Below, in pieces: positions 1 to 10,086 of a DNA stretch of 64,000 nt. Below the pieces are notes generated by a model. The model made no database searches. It was not told where the DNA came from and saw only the letters and a list, made by a program, of their open reading frames with translations. The stretch is taken from positions 5,091,372 through 5,155,371 of the forward strand of contig JAFFJZ010000016.1 in assembly GCA_018340375.1 (NCBI GenBank), given 5' to 3'. Source of the stretch: Gonatopus flavifemur. Lineage: Eukaryota > Arthropoda > Insecta > Hymenoptera > Dryinidae. The position numbers and the translations under genes were made by a program. Positions within the stretch are counted from its first letter, which is position 1. Each line of letters opens with the position of its first letter.

Positions 1-101
1 TTTCTACGTCACATCTCCGAGGACTCTACGTGGATAGAACGTGGATGAACGAAGATTCTACGTAGAAGCAACGTAAAGGCAACGTAGGAATGTCTGGGGC
101 T

Positions 102-342
102 GTAGGGGAGACCGGGTACGGTTGGAACACAGGACGGTTGGAACGCCACAAATATTCCGCTAATTGTTTTCGTAATAAGTGAATTACGCCACGTGTGGTG
201 AATGATGCGACACTGAGATTCGTGATGGGACTTCGGTTTCACTTAATTCCTCCCTGGATCTTTTCCCCCATTATCAGGAATTGGTGAGATATTTGTTCTG
301 TTCCAACCGTCCTGTGTTCCAATCGTACCCGGTCTACCCTAC
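102..342. repeat. Small foldback (palindromic) element
   Basis: The segment starting GTAGGGGAGACCGGG near 102 returns as its reverse complement ending near 342. The arms are about 40 bp, with a few mismatches, around a loop of about 150 bp. No open frame of note lies inside. It looks like a non-autonomous inverted-repeat element; the family is not recognised and the target duplication is not clear. Confidence 0.6.
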
Positions 343-350
343 GGGTAATA

Positions 351-602
351 ATCTGTCAACACGTCGCTTCATTGACAGATTATTTGTTCATCATACGTTT
401 CATCAACTATGTATACGTGTGATATTATATAATAATAATAATCATCTGTCGACACGTCGCTTCATTGACAGATTATTTGTTCATCATACGTTTCATCAAC
501 TATGTATACGTCTCATATTATATAATAATAATAATCTGTCGACACGTCGCTTCATTAACAGATTATTTGGTTATCATACGTTTCATCAACTATGTATACG
601 TA
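351..602. repeat. Tandem repeat, about 93-bp unit, 2.7 copies
   Basis: Three successive units start near 351, 443 and 535. Each opens with ATCTGTCRACACGTCGCTTC and, in the complete units, ends in a TATAATAATAATAATC stretch; the third stops after TATACGTATA. The units differ at only a few sites. The open frame running through them is a by-product of the repeat. The array ends exactly where the next element begins. Confidence 0.85.
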
Positions 603-604
603 TA

Positions 605-1173
605 CAGGGTGTCCCGGAATTCGCGGACCGGATTTCACAGTTATATTCTGCAGCCAACATTCAATAATTGCCCGTTTGAAAAAACTTTTTTCGCCGCTTA
701 GTTTTGGAGATATGAGCATTTTTAGATTTTTCTTCAAATTCAAATCATTCGAAAACACTGTATGCTACATACTTGAACACAACACCATTCGCTAAGTTGG
801 AAAACGGCAGATCTGTGAAAAAAATTGAACTATTTCATCATTGATAGTTACGGAGCTATAGCGATTTGGAAGTTTTTAGCTTTCAGCCAATCAGAATCCA
901 GCAACTTCAAATCGCCCTAGCTCTGGAACTATCAATGATAAAATAGTTTAATTTTTTTTCCACAAATCCACCGTTTTCCAACTTGGCGAATTGTGTTGAG
1001 CTCGAGTTTGTAGCGTACAGTGTTTTTGGATGATTCGGATTTGAAAAAAAATCTGAAAATGCTCACATCTCCAAAACTAAGCGTCGAAGAAATTTTTTTC
1101 AAACGGGAAATTATTGCATTTTGGCTGCAGAATATACCTGTGAAATCCGGTCCGCTAATTCGGGGATCCCCTG
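605..1173. mobile_element. Foldback MITE with CAGGG termini
   Basis: The left end CAGGGTGTCCCGGAATTCGC and the reverse complement of the right end, CAGGGGATCCCCGAATTAGC, begin a palindrome that runs through almost the whole element. The central segments around 830-880 and 905-950 also pair. TA dinucleotides border it, as expected for an IS630/Tc1/mariner-type insertion. No transposase is encoded, so this is a non-autonomous element. Its first bases resemble those of the DD41D elements in this window, but the inner terminal sequence differs, so the source transposase is uncertain. Confidence 0.8.
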
Positions 1174-1181
1174 TGTATATA

Positions 1182-2222
1182 CAGGGTGATTCAAAATTCC
1201 CGCACTCTTTTTTGGGAGTAGATTCCTGATGAAATTCTAAAACGATTTGTCCTTTTGCACAATGCTCTCCGACGCATAATTTCCGAGATATAATTAATTA
1301 AAGTTGACTAATTATGAGGTGGATCCATCGGTCATTCAGGAGCGTCATAACAGAACAAGACAGGAAGGTGCTTGTAGAGGGCGCTCATACGATCAGCTGA
1401 TCGGTATAATCGATACGATTCACCAGCATACAAATTGGTAAGTTTTCTATGTAGAACGATTGAATTCGTCGACACTGTGGAAAAATTGATTATTGTCATG
1501 AATTCTTATCACGATATGCTGTAGGTGAAAGTTGTAATTTCAGTAATGATTTTTATTACGCAGACAAATGTAAAATAGTGTTATTTCGTAAGGATAGGGA
1601 TTCAAGTGGGAGAAAAAAGTATAACTACTCGTTTTCAATCAGAATTTTCATGTAAAGAAGAAAACATGAGAATTTTCATTCATCCGATACCCAATTTGAA
1701 CGGTTTGATTAGTAAGTTTAACACAAGAGATTGGATTCCGAATCCTGTATTCTGATTGGTCGAGAATCAATGTATGTTAGATCAATCCTCGGCCGTTTCA
1801 AATGATTCTTCTGAAGAATGTGTTTTCGACTTATTCCAACCACAACATTGAACAATGATGAATGTATTCGAATTCACCCTTTTTACATCATTCGATGATT
1901 ATAAAGGGTTTATCGAACGTTAATAACTGTGTCGACGAATTCAATCGTTCAACATAGAAAATTTACTAATTTGTATGTTGGTAAATCGTATCGATTATAC
2001 CGATCAGCTGATCGTATGAGCGCCCTCTGCAAGCACCTTCCTCTCCTGTTCTGTTATGACGCTCCTGAATGACCGATGGATCCACCTCATAATTAGTCAA
2101 CTTTAATCAATTATATCTCGGAAATTATGCGTCGGAGAGCATTGTGCAAAAGGACAAATCGTTTTAGAATTCCATCGGGAATCTACTCCCAAAAAAGAGT
2201 GCGGGAATTTTGAATCACCCTG
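1182..2222. mobile_element. Foldback MITE, TA-flanked, copy 1
   Basis: Inverted terminal arms of about 300 bp (1182-1480 and 1927-2222) start with CAGGGTGATTCAAAATTCCC and are flanked by TA on both sides (1180-1181 and 2223-2224). The 450-bp centre has no long open frame, but part of it (about 1770-1925) recurs in the related element at 63228. The element lies only 8 bp after the preceding foldback, so two CAGGG-ended elements used neighbouring TATA sites. Confidence 0.85.
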
Positions 2223-2416
2223 TATATATATACTCATATACACTGAAATGAACGCTATTGGACATTGGTAAAAAGAAAGAGACAGAATACATCCATGATC
2301 TATGGAGGCTTCCGAAGTAGTTGATCCTGATCCTCAGATCTTGATCCGATCACTTTTCAACCAATCAAAAAGCTGTGAAAAACTTCGGAAACCTCCTATA
2401 CTATTGGATGATTTAG

Positions 2417-2764
2417 GCTGCCGTTCCATGGTACGAAAAATTAACTATGGAACGGAACGTGCGGAATGAGCGTCACCAATCAAAGTCATTCCGCTGTTTT
2501 CTCTTCCCTACTGTCCCATGAACGGAAAAAGTAGCGGAAAGCGGATCGCGGTACCAATACTTTCCGAGTATGCCTAGTTTCATCCGGTTTCATCCAACAG
2601 TCACTGAAAATTCTGAAAATGTATTGGTTCCGCGATCCGCTTCCCGCTACTTTTTCCGTTCATGGGACAGTAAGAGAGAAAAAACAGCGGAATCACTTTG
2701 ATGCGTGCCGCTCATTCCGCACGTTCCGTTCCGTTGTTCATTTTCATTGCATGGAACGACAGCC
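2417..2764. mobile_element. Foldback MITE with GGCTG(C/T)CGTTCCATG ends
   Basis: The left end GGCTGCCGTTCCATG is mirrored by CATGGAACGACAGCC at the right. The arms extend about 130 bp and share AGCGGAATG-type and CGGATCGCGG-type blocks. No coding capacity is seen. The family is not recognised. Confidence 0.75.
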
Positions 2765-3330
2765 TTGGAGGAGAGCAAATATTAGAACGCACCCCTACAA
2801 TAGCGAAAGACTATCGTGATTGGAGAAATCGATAATGACGATGGAGGAGAAGAAATCGTGATCGTGATATTTTGATCGCATGAAAATTTGAAAAGTTTAT
2901 ATTTGGGAATCACATGAACTGATCAAGTTCGTAGTGTGCCTAATCGAGAGCGCATATTCAAGTTATATGATGAAAGTTCGATTCATTTTTCGTGAAATAC
3001 AATGTTAGTAAAATTATTATGCATTGAAGTTTTTTTCGGTCGGTAAAAACCCGGTTTACGTGTGAAGATACACGGTAGCGCACGATTTCTGCTTTTCTCT
3101 TTTTTCAAATTTTTCAAAAAACGATCTTTTTTCATGTAGTTGGCGTTGAGACGCTACCGCGTCTTCCGATAGTCTAGGGGTAAGTGCGGTGAAAATACTG
3201 AAAAAGCTGTAATAATAAAGGTGAGAGTTTTTGAAAAGGTGAAAAGTGTTGATCAGTGATCGAATTTGATAGGTCAAGTGGAAAAGTTCTTGGAGGGAAT
3301 AGCTAAAAGCTTTTGATAGATACAACTAGC
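2765..3330. other. No recognised gene
   Basis: AT-rich sequence without a convincing open frame or repeat. A short stretch near 3160-3190 resembles the D-arm of a tRNA but has no matching T-arm or acceptor stem. Confidence 0.4.
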
Positions 3331-3339
3331 GACATCTAG

Positions 3340-3660
3340 TAGAGACAAGAGGCGAACAGAGGATTAGAGAGAAAGTATAGAAGAGCAAGGAAGGAAGTAG
3401 GTGAAGTCATAGTTGAAAGGGCAAGTGAGGCGCATAGTAGAAAGAGACATAGAAGGATAGAAGGATGCAGGTGTCAGGAGCAAGTGGAATTGGAGATGGA
3501 GATGGGAGATCAGGGAAGAATGGAGAAGTGTTCCACGCCGAAGAGGAGAGTAGAATTTGGGATAAGGGATAGATCAGGGTTAATAGGAGAAGTGGAAGAT
3601 ATATTGAGAAGAACGAGGGGGAAAGAATGAGAGGAATTGGGAGCATTCAAGAAAGTTCGA
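3340..3660 (+). other. Purine-rich stretch, possible LINE fragment
   Basis: The plus strand is strongly purine-rich (long GA-rich runs such as GGAGATGGAGATGGGAGATC). In this it resembles the purine-rich LINE copies at 23160-25900 (plus strand) and 43626-47640 (minus strand). No reverse-transcriptase motif is visible here, so assignment to the 5' part of that LINE is inference only. Confidence 0.3.
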
Positions 3661-3751
3661 AATATCCCGTTCCTAAAGTTTTGCTGTTGTGTTGATTTCG
3701 CTATAGATTTCGATAAAGATCATTATGAGATGTGAACACAGTATTTGGAAA

Positions 3752-3845
3752 TGTGTTCGAAATCAGTTGTTGAAAATCATCTGTCCGAAAAGCAGGTGTT
3801 CGGAATCATTTGTTCGAAAAAACATTTATTCGAATATGTAAAATA
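3752..3845. repeat. Degenerate 15-bp tandem motif (TGTTCGAAA-like)
   Basis: Five or six imperfect repeats of a TTGTTCGAAAATCA-like unit follow one another. A comparable degenerate array, with a different word, lies at 8600-8735. Confidence 0.5.
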
Positions 3846-3894
3846 TAAGAATCAAGAACAGTGTGCGAATGGGAGACGTGGCTATTCGTCAGCT

Positions 3895-4025
3895 GGCGAA
3901 GCCCGCTGATGACACCGCAGAGATAGTAGTAAGACGAGGGTCCGGGGGCGGAGCCCCCGGTGGGGTCCAAGGGCGAAGTTCCTGGCCAAGGGGGGTTCAG
4001 GGGGGGGGCGGAGGCCCCCCGACCA
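3895..4025. repeat. GC-rich island of nested short palindromes
   Basis: Against AT-rich flanks this 130-bp block contains several GC palindromes: CGGGGGCGGAGCCCCCG around 3943-3960, a GGGGGGGCGGAGGCCCCCC block near 4000-4020, and an imperfect GTCAGCTGGCGAAGCCCGCTG palindrome near 3890-3910. Each would form a stable hairpin with a GCGGAGC-type loop. The composition is unlike anything else in the window. Function and origin are unknown. Confidence 0.7.
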
Positions 4026-4129
4026 TAAAATAATGATCATATTCAATATTCATATTTGATTGGTTTGTAAGAGTGTTTCTCAATTTCCAAAAGCAACGTA
4101 TGCCGAATTGAACAAAGTTTTATTCAAAT

Positions 4130-5345
4130 ATAATTTACAATATAATATGAGGAGCGATTCTCTGTGGATATTGTAGAATCTCGACGTTTCCGTAAGTGGA
4201 AACTACGTTTAACAATCTTTGATCATAATCTCTATACTTTTTTCTTTTGAAGTTAGCAATTGTCCTGCCGGCAGATTGTTACTGTAGTACCAATTCAGTT
4301 GTGCTCTGTTCTGATTTTTAAGTATCGACCAATCGGAGCATGATGGATTTTTATACGCTTGTTGAATGCGCGATGCCCCTCTTCGAGTGCATTGTTTGTA
4401 CGAGGACTATTGTCGAGAACAGAGTTATAATAATTTCACATTGAAATGTCGAATTTTGGTGGTCGACGTCTGTTGCCGCGGCTTAGTATCCCAATCCAGG
4501 TTGATTCAAAGTAATCAATGATGTCCGCAAGATCATCATTATTATCAGAGAAGTACTTTGAATTCATCAGAGCATCAAATGCGGTAATAACATCGTCTTG
4601 GGGAACATAGGCTAAAGCTACTAACATTTTGATAGCCAGTGCAAATTCACTATCATTCCCGTATCGGGTTTGTAGACCATAAAACTGAACTTTTCGAAAT
4701 ATTGTTTGCGCAAAATGAAACTGACATTCTTCAATAATTGTCGTGGGAAATGCAGTTGTGAAAGCTGTGCTGAATGCAACTTCAAAATCTATCGTTGATT
4801 CTGTAGGATTTAATCGTGGCTCATGTTCTTTTAAGACATTCAATACAGATTCATACGTGTTTTTAGATTTATCTGGCAGCAAAGTGAAAACGAGAGGTAA
4901 AACTTTTCCATTGTAAATCCCGTGAATGGAATACATGTGAGTGTATATTGTTGGGACTGATTTGAAGGTCCTATCTGCAAGCCAATGTGTGCATTCTCTA
5001 AGAATTTCTAAATTCCGTGTAGTGGTGGAAATTAGGATTCCTTTGTTTCCTCCCGAATCGTCGCCTTTCAAAGTTTGTGTGTACATCTCGTCTAACACTA
5101 AGTCTTCGCGGTTTATTGGCTTCAGTAATTGTGGATTAGCTGCTGCTCTAACACATTGTACTGTGCGACACAAAGACGATGTACTCGGTAATTCCGCTGC
5201 AGCAGAAGTTCCCACGTTGGAAGTAACACCACTGACAATAGCAGAAGTGGATTCTGTTGATTTTGCTGCCCGCTTTTTCAGTTTTCTGATGATTTCCTGC
5301 GCTTGGACTTAAGCCACATTGGGCGCATGATTATGATCCGCTTGT
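4130..5345 (-). pseudogene. MULE/FLYWCH-type transposase, decayed
   Basis: The longest open piece (5215-4436, 259 residues) matches the layout of MULE transposases found with FLYWCH domains in insects. A region ending in KKRA and SNV is followed by a linker and then the DDE core with WLADRTFKSVP, a YNGKVLPLVFTLLPDKS stretch and ECQFHFAQ. Reading past its end, other frames still give NSPRTNNALEEGH and NWYYSNNL-like segments down to about 4130. Upstream an in-frame TAA near 5310 separates the core from a DHNHAPN segment that looks like the end of a FLYWCH finger. The copy is therefore broken by at least one stop and one frameshift, and most of the N-terminal zinc finger is missing. No terminal inverted repeats were found. 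Confidence 0.8.
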
Positions 5346-5853
5346 TTTAGAACTTAAGCTGTGAGAAGAGAAAGGATGGAATAGAATGTATTTCAGTGAT
5401 GAAATCAGCGTTAGTGATCAGAAACGATGAATTTTTCCAATCGTTCTTGAACCTTTCAGGTGCACAATTCAAAATTCTTCTTTGAAAACGAATGTATGCA
5501 AGATTCTGACAAGAATGTATATTGAAGAACTGTGTATTGAGAATATGAAAAAAAAGTTCCAGTGCCTTGACTGTTCTCATTACGGAGAAACCGATTTTCT
5601 ATAACTAATGTTTTATAACCGATAATTATTTATAACTAATATTAAAATGAACGAGTTATTGCAATTTCGCAGAAACTTCGAATAATTCAGATACCCATCA
5701 GTGTAAAAAATGCGTATTTGTCCTTAATAATGCAAAATGTACTTGAAATATGAAGAAAAACTGAAATAAAACAAAAGGGACGTATATGTCCCACTGCCCC
5801 TGAAAGGGTTAATGAGGTTCGTTGAATACGGAATTTAGAATTTTATGTTATTA

Positions 5854-6177
5854 CACTGTTGGAAAAATTCTTGAAGATATATAGAATTCATATAGAATTC
5901 TCAATAAATTGTATATAAATTTTATTGAATTATGTATAAATTATATATCATTTTGAGAATTTTTTTAACAGTGCATGTGCATGTGTATGATGTGTTTTTT
6001 TTGTTTTATGTAGCATTTGACACTTGATCGAAATGTATTCCAAGTGAGATTACCTTATTCAGAAACGAAAGATTGGAAAAATATTTAATAATACATAATT
6101 CAATAAAATTTCTATACAACAATTCATATATAATTCTATATAAATTATGTATAATTTTCAGGAGTTTTCTAATAGTG
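5854..6177. mobile_element. AT-rich MITE with CACTGTT ends, full copy
   Basis: It begins CACTGTTGGAAAAATTC, ends in a CTAATAGTG mirror, and TA stands on both sides (5852-5853 and 6178-6179). A second internal mirror, GAATTTTTTTAACAGTG, ends near 5973, so the left half is itself palindromic. Length is 324 bp with no coding capacity. Confidence 0.65.
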
Positions 6178-6179
6178 TA

Positions 6180-6706
6180 CATGTTAGAACTGTATTCTTT
6201 TCTTATCTTCATATTCTATAAGATTCATTAGATAGTATAATGTGGTGTGTGTGTGTGTGTGCGTGGGATGTGATAAAATGTGATGTTATTGTTTTGATTC
6301 GTTCTTTTTCAGATCCAGTTTGAGGTCGATGAATGAAACAAGCATGAAATTACAGTCATAAGGAATGTGTTTGACTTTGAATTTCAGAATCATGAAGTTA
6401 TTGTTTGAGAAAAAGCTTCATTAGTTTTGAACATGAGTTTGCTGTGGGAGTGAAGGGATAATCATTGACTGGCTTTGTTGTAAGATAGTCACTGTAGTGA
6501 AAAATGATAGAGATTTTTTATTATATATATATAATGATTCAATTCTTTATATATGTAACTGTATATGTTCCCATATGAGTTGCAATAATACTTATGTAAA
6601 CTTCAATAGGCCATATATCATTGTTTTCTCGCTAGGACAGTGGTGTGGAATTTGTTTTTAAGCAGTAACAAACGTTTTTTTTTCTAATTGGAAGTGATGT
6701 TTTCAA
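6180..6706. other. No gene; GT microsatellite at 6240-6265
   Basis: AT-rich sequence with a short GTGTGT run and a TATATA run near 6520. No coding signal. Confidence 0.5.
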
Positions 6707-6708
6707 TA

Positions 6709-6919
6709 CACTGTTGGAAAAATTGTCGGAATTATATATAATTTATATAGAATTCTCAATAAATTGTATATAAATTTGATTGAATTATGTATAAATTATA
6801 TATCATTTTGAGAATTTTTTTGTGTTTTTTTTGTTTTATGTAGCATTTGACACTTGGTCGAAATGTATTCCAAGTGAGATTACCTTATTTAGGAACGAAA
6901 GATTGGAGAAATATTTACC
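6709..6919. mobile_element. Second, truncated copy of the CACTGTT MITE
   Basis: It starts with the same CACTGTTGGAAAAATT end after a TA and repeats the internal block GTAGCATTTGACACTTG... of 5854-6177 almost base for base. A segment of about 25 bp around the internal AACAGTG is missing, and so is the right terminus. It lies in the same orientation 850 bp downstream. Confidence 0.7.
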
Positions 6920-7073
6920 GTCAGAAGACTTTGAAGTTGTGTGAATTCGCCCAGTACAATTGAATTTTTTGTTGTCGTTGCATCGCCATCTGACTTTCTT
7001 GTTGTTTTGTCGATGAATGTCATATGTGGATCCATTGCAAATCAGTAACGATTTTTGTTTTTGACTCTTAATA

Positions 7074-8359
7074 TTGGGTTGGCAACTAAGTAATTGCGGA
7101 TTCTTGTTAGAAAATCAAAGACACTTTTTTCATGGAACTAAATAACTCAATTCTATAATATATTGCCCATTTTGATCAATGACCTTTCGCCATCTTTTAG
7201 ACAGCATCATAATCCCACGTTCATAAAACTTCTGGTTTTTATTAGCAAAAAACTGAATCAGGTACGATTTGACATCATCATCGTTACTGAAATTTTTACC
7301 ATTCAAGGAGATTTGGAAAGATCGAAACAAAGAGTAATCAGATGGTGCAAGGTCAGGACTATATGGTAGATGTGGCAAAACATCCCAATCAAGCTCCAAT
7401 CATTTTTGCCGAGTGACCAAAGATGTGTGTGGCCTTGCATTGTCATGATGGAATACAACACCTTTTCGATTTGTCAATTCGGGCCGCTTTTCTTCAACTG
7501 CATTGTTTAATTTCGTTAGTTGTTCAATGTAGACATCAGAATTGATCGTTCGGTTGAGTGGTGAGAGTTCAGAGAGGACAATTCCTTTGTAATCCCACCA
7601 AACTGATAACAAAACCTTCTTTTGATGAATATCAGCTTTTGCTGTTGTTCGAGTTGGTTCACCTGGCCTGCTCCACGATCTTTTCCGCTTGATATTGTTG
7701 TACACAACCCATTTTTCATCGCCAGTTATCAGTCGTTTTAAAAATGGATCATTTTCATTACGTTTCTTTAGCAAATCGCAGATGTTAATGCGTTGCGTTA
7801 GATGCGTTTCTTTCAGTTCGTGAGGGACCCATGTATCGAGTTTTTCAACATAGCCAAGTTGTTTTAAGTGATTTTCAATGCATGTATGTGATACACGAAG
7901 TTTCTCTGCAATCTCACGTGTTGTACTGTGACGATCCGAATCGATTATTGCTTTGATCAGGGCGTCATCAACGTCAACTGGACGACCAGAGCGTTTTTCA
8001 TCTTTGAGTGAAAAATCACCAGAACGAAATTTGGCAAACCAATTTTGACACTGCCGTTCTTTTAAGGGTTTGTCACCAGAAACAGCACATAACTGTTCAT
8101 GAGCCTGCAATGCGTTTTTCCCTTTGCGGAAATAAAAAAGCAAAATATGACGAAAATGTTCCTTTGGATTTTCCATTTTTCAACGAACGCCAAACGAAAA
8201 CTACGCAAACGATCAAAAAACTTTTGTTACTGATTGACAACTGAATTGCCAACTATCAAAAATAAGATGTGTTTCACATTTGTACTACGTCTGCAAACCT
8301 AAAAATTCAATTGACACCATCTATGAGTGAAATCCGCAATTACTTAGTTGCAAACCTGA
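7074..8359 (-). mobile_element. Full-length mariner transposon
   Basis: The terminal inverted repeats begin TTGGGTTGGCAACTAAGTAA on the left and, read from the right, TCAGGTTTGCAACTAAGTAA. Both ends are bordered by the TA target duplication (7072-7073 and 8360-8361). The 1286-bp length is standard for mariner. The single gene is on the minus strand. It is close to intact and so a fairly young insertion. Confidence 0.9.
7130..8176 (-). pseudogene. Mariner transposase (DD34D) with one stop codon
   Basis: Starting at the ATG at 8176 the frame gives a 349-codon mariner transposase. It has an N-terminal helix-turn-helix pair (roughly residues 1-110, with WFAKFRSGDFSLKD), the linker WVPHEL, and the catalytic core with TGDEKWV, HHDNARPH and YSPDLAPSDY. 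Exactly 34 codons separate the second and third catalytic aspartates, the signature of mariner. One in-frame TGA (7402-7400) sits just after TRQK, where the family normally has a tryptophan or other residue. Everything downstream remains in frame to the natural C-terminus. The copy cannot make full-length protein without readthrough but otherwise shows no damage. Confidence 0.9.
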
Positions 8360-8465
8360 TAATTTTAAGCGACATAGTGCGATGTCCTGATCGAATAAAC
8401 AGACTTGATGTCTTTGCAGCCGGGAACTACCTCATTATATCTTCAAGAAATGATATAGAACCACT

Positions 8466-8545
8466 GTATCTTTGTATTGCTTGCGTGTTATGAATTTGTA
8501 TACCTGCTGTAATAAGGGATTACAATACAAAGATACAGGTATGTA
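8466..8545. repeat. Inverted repeat, 16-bp arms
   Basis: CTGTATCTTTGTATTG is mirrored by CAATACAAAGATACAG about 45 bp later. It could form a hairpin; it is not recognisable as a terminator or RNA gene. Confidence 0.55.
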
Positions 8546-8599
8546 CATGTTGGTTCCTCTCCGCAGAGTACGTTTGACGTGTGATGAGATCGCAATGTG

Positions 8600-8735
8600 C
8601 GCGATACTTTGTTCAGACAATGTTAGAAGTGGAATATTTTGTTTGGACAATTTTAGTTACGGAATGTTTTGACGCAGAATAATTTTTCTCGGGATATTTT
8701 GTCGGGGATATTTTTGTTTGGGATATTTAGACATG
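8600..8735. repeat. Degenerate 16-bp tandem motif (GGATATTTTGT-like)
   Basis: Repeated GGAATATTTTGTTTGGACAA-like words drift through this stretch. They produce the repetitive tail KYPKQKYPRQNIPRKII at the end of the adjoining integrase frame. The repeat probably follows, and may have replaced, the end of the BEL/Pao fragment. Confidence 0.5.
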
Positions 8736-9530
8736 GAGCCTTCGATCTCTAGGACAAATGTATCAAGCTCCTCAAAGGTGAATAGTGTATCACCTAAGGT
8801 TCTGCGCATGTGATGTTTGAGAACTTTGACCGCAGCTTTCCAAATCCCACCAAAATGCGGGGATCGAGGCGGGATGAAACGCAATTGAATGCTATTGGAT
8901 GTGCAAAAACGACCCAGTTTATGATTATGGGAGTCTGCTTGCATTAATTTATACAATTTTAATAATTCATGATATGGCAACATAACATTTCAATTTATTC
9001 TTATTTCTATGTCGTTTTTCCTTTATGAACAATGGACCACAATAATCAACGCCCGCGTTCTCGAATGGTCGATTACAACTTAGTCGCACACTGGGTAGAT
9101 TACCCATTATATAATTTAGTATCGTTGGCTTATTTCAAAAACAGTCCACGCATGTACGCGATGCCCTTTTGACTTGGTTTTTTGCGTTCATTATCCAATA
9201 AGATCTTCTAATTGCATTGAGAGTGGCTTGCTCACCAGAGTGATAACCCTCTATGTGCTCGTCCCGGATGATGATATCAGAAACAGTGATGCCAGATTCG
9301 GCCGACCGACTCGGTTTACCCTCTCCATTACACCCATCTGTATAGAACTTTCACACACACAATGAAACCACCGACAAAAGGAATTTGATTGTGTAGAGCG
9401 TGATGGAGGGGGTACACCGAGTCGGTCGGCCGAATCTGGCATCACTGATCAGAAAGATGGGTACTGTGGGGTGAGAGAATAGGATGCTTGCGATTATAAG
9501 TCAAACTCGCATTTTTCAACCTACCCCCAA
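8724..9530 (-). pseudogene. BEL/Pao retrotransposon integrase fragment
   Basis: Read on the minus strand across the MITE at 9284-9447, the pieces give the BEL/Pao integrase in order. First comes VGGRLKNASL with KHPILSPHSTHLSD. Next is LIIRDEHIEGYHSGEQATL with a CVDCF zinc-binding pair. MGNLPSVRLSCNRPF and GVDYCGPLF of the core follow. Last is RFIPPRSPHFGGIWKAAVK with a FTFEEL segment. The first catalytic aspartate lies in GVDYCGP; frameshifts interrupt the rest of the core. No LTR, gag, protease or reverse transcriptase is seen, so only an integrase-bearing piece remains. Confidence 0.85.
9284..9447. mobile_element. hAT-type MITE with 8-bp target duplication
   Basis: A 164-bp element with CAGTGATGCCAGATTCGGCC at the left and its mirror ending GGCATCACTG at the right; arms are about 31 bp. 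The 8-bp direct repeat ATCAGAAA flanks it exactly (9276-9283 and 9448-9455). CAGTG ends and 8-bp duplications are hallmarks of hAT transposition. It interrupts the BEL/Pao integrase frame: removing it and one ATCAGAAA rejoins HLSD with LIIRDEH. Confidence 0.9.
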
Positions 9531-10086
9531 CACGCATATGTTGTCTTTTGTTTTCTTCCGTCAATTTATGAGGAACCCATTCTCCTTCCTTCTGTATTTT
9601 TCCCAATGCATGCAATCGAAGTGAAATCGCTTGACGAGTAACTCCTAACTGTTCTGCAAGGTCTTCTTGAGTTTGACATTGATTTTCATTCAGTGGAACT
9701 TCAAGTTCTTCATCCTCAAATTTTGTGCTTGCACCTGGACCTGGATCGTCCTCAAGACTGGAATTTCCATTACGAAATTTTGTAAACCACTTTTTCACTG
9801 TTGAATGGCTCAAAGAATGTTGAGCCAATGTCGTATTAAGCAATTTCATAGCTTGAGCTGCATTCTTATTAATTGAAAACAGAATAGAATACAATGGCGT
9901 AAATGTTGCTTATCGAAATCCATCTCATAAAATTGATACACGAGAAATTACTATTCGAAAATAACTGATATGACAACTGCAATGTTCACGCTACATATAT
10001 CCAAAATGGCGGACGAATTGGATGCGTTCAAATATTTTGTTTCATGCAACCAACTTAAAGCTGAGATTCAACTTGCACACCTAATA
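9530..10086 (-). pseudogene. Truncated mariner, fused to BEL/Pao sequence
   Basis: The minus strand encodes a mariner N-terminus: an ATG near 9923, then after a frameshift AAQAMKLLNTTLAQHSLS, WFTKFRNGNSSLEDD, EQLGVTRQAISLRLHALG and WVPHKLTEENKRQ. The frame then passes directly into BEL/Pao VGGRLKN near 9530, so the catalytic core is lost. The outer end near 10086 has TTAGGTGTGCAAGTTG followed by TA, a plausible mariner terminus. This mariner belongs to a different lineage from the one at 7074-8359. Confidence 0.75.

Noticed and set aside
281..667. 128-codon open frame
   Set aside because: It is produced by the 93-bp tandem repeat and the start of the foldback element; the peptide is itself repetitive.
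3056..3325. 89-codon minus-strand frame and a tRNA-like TCCGATAGTCTAGGGG stretch
   Set aside because: No family match for the frame, and the stretch lacks a T-arm and acceptor pairing.
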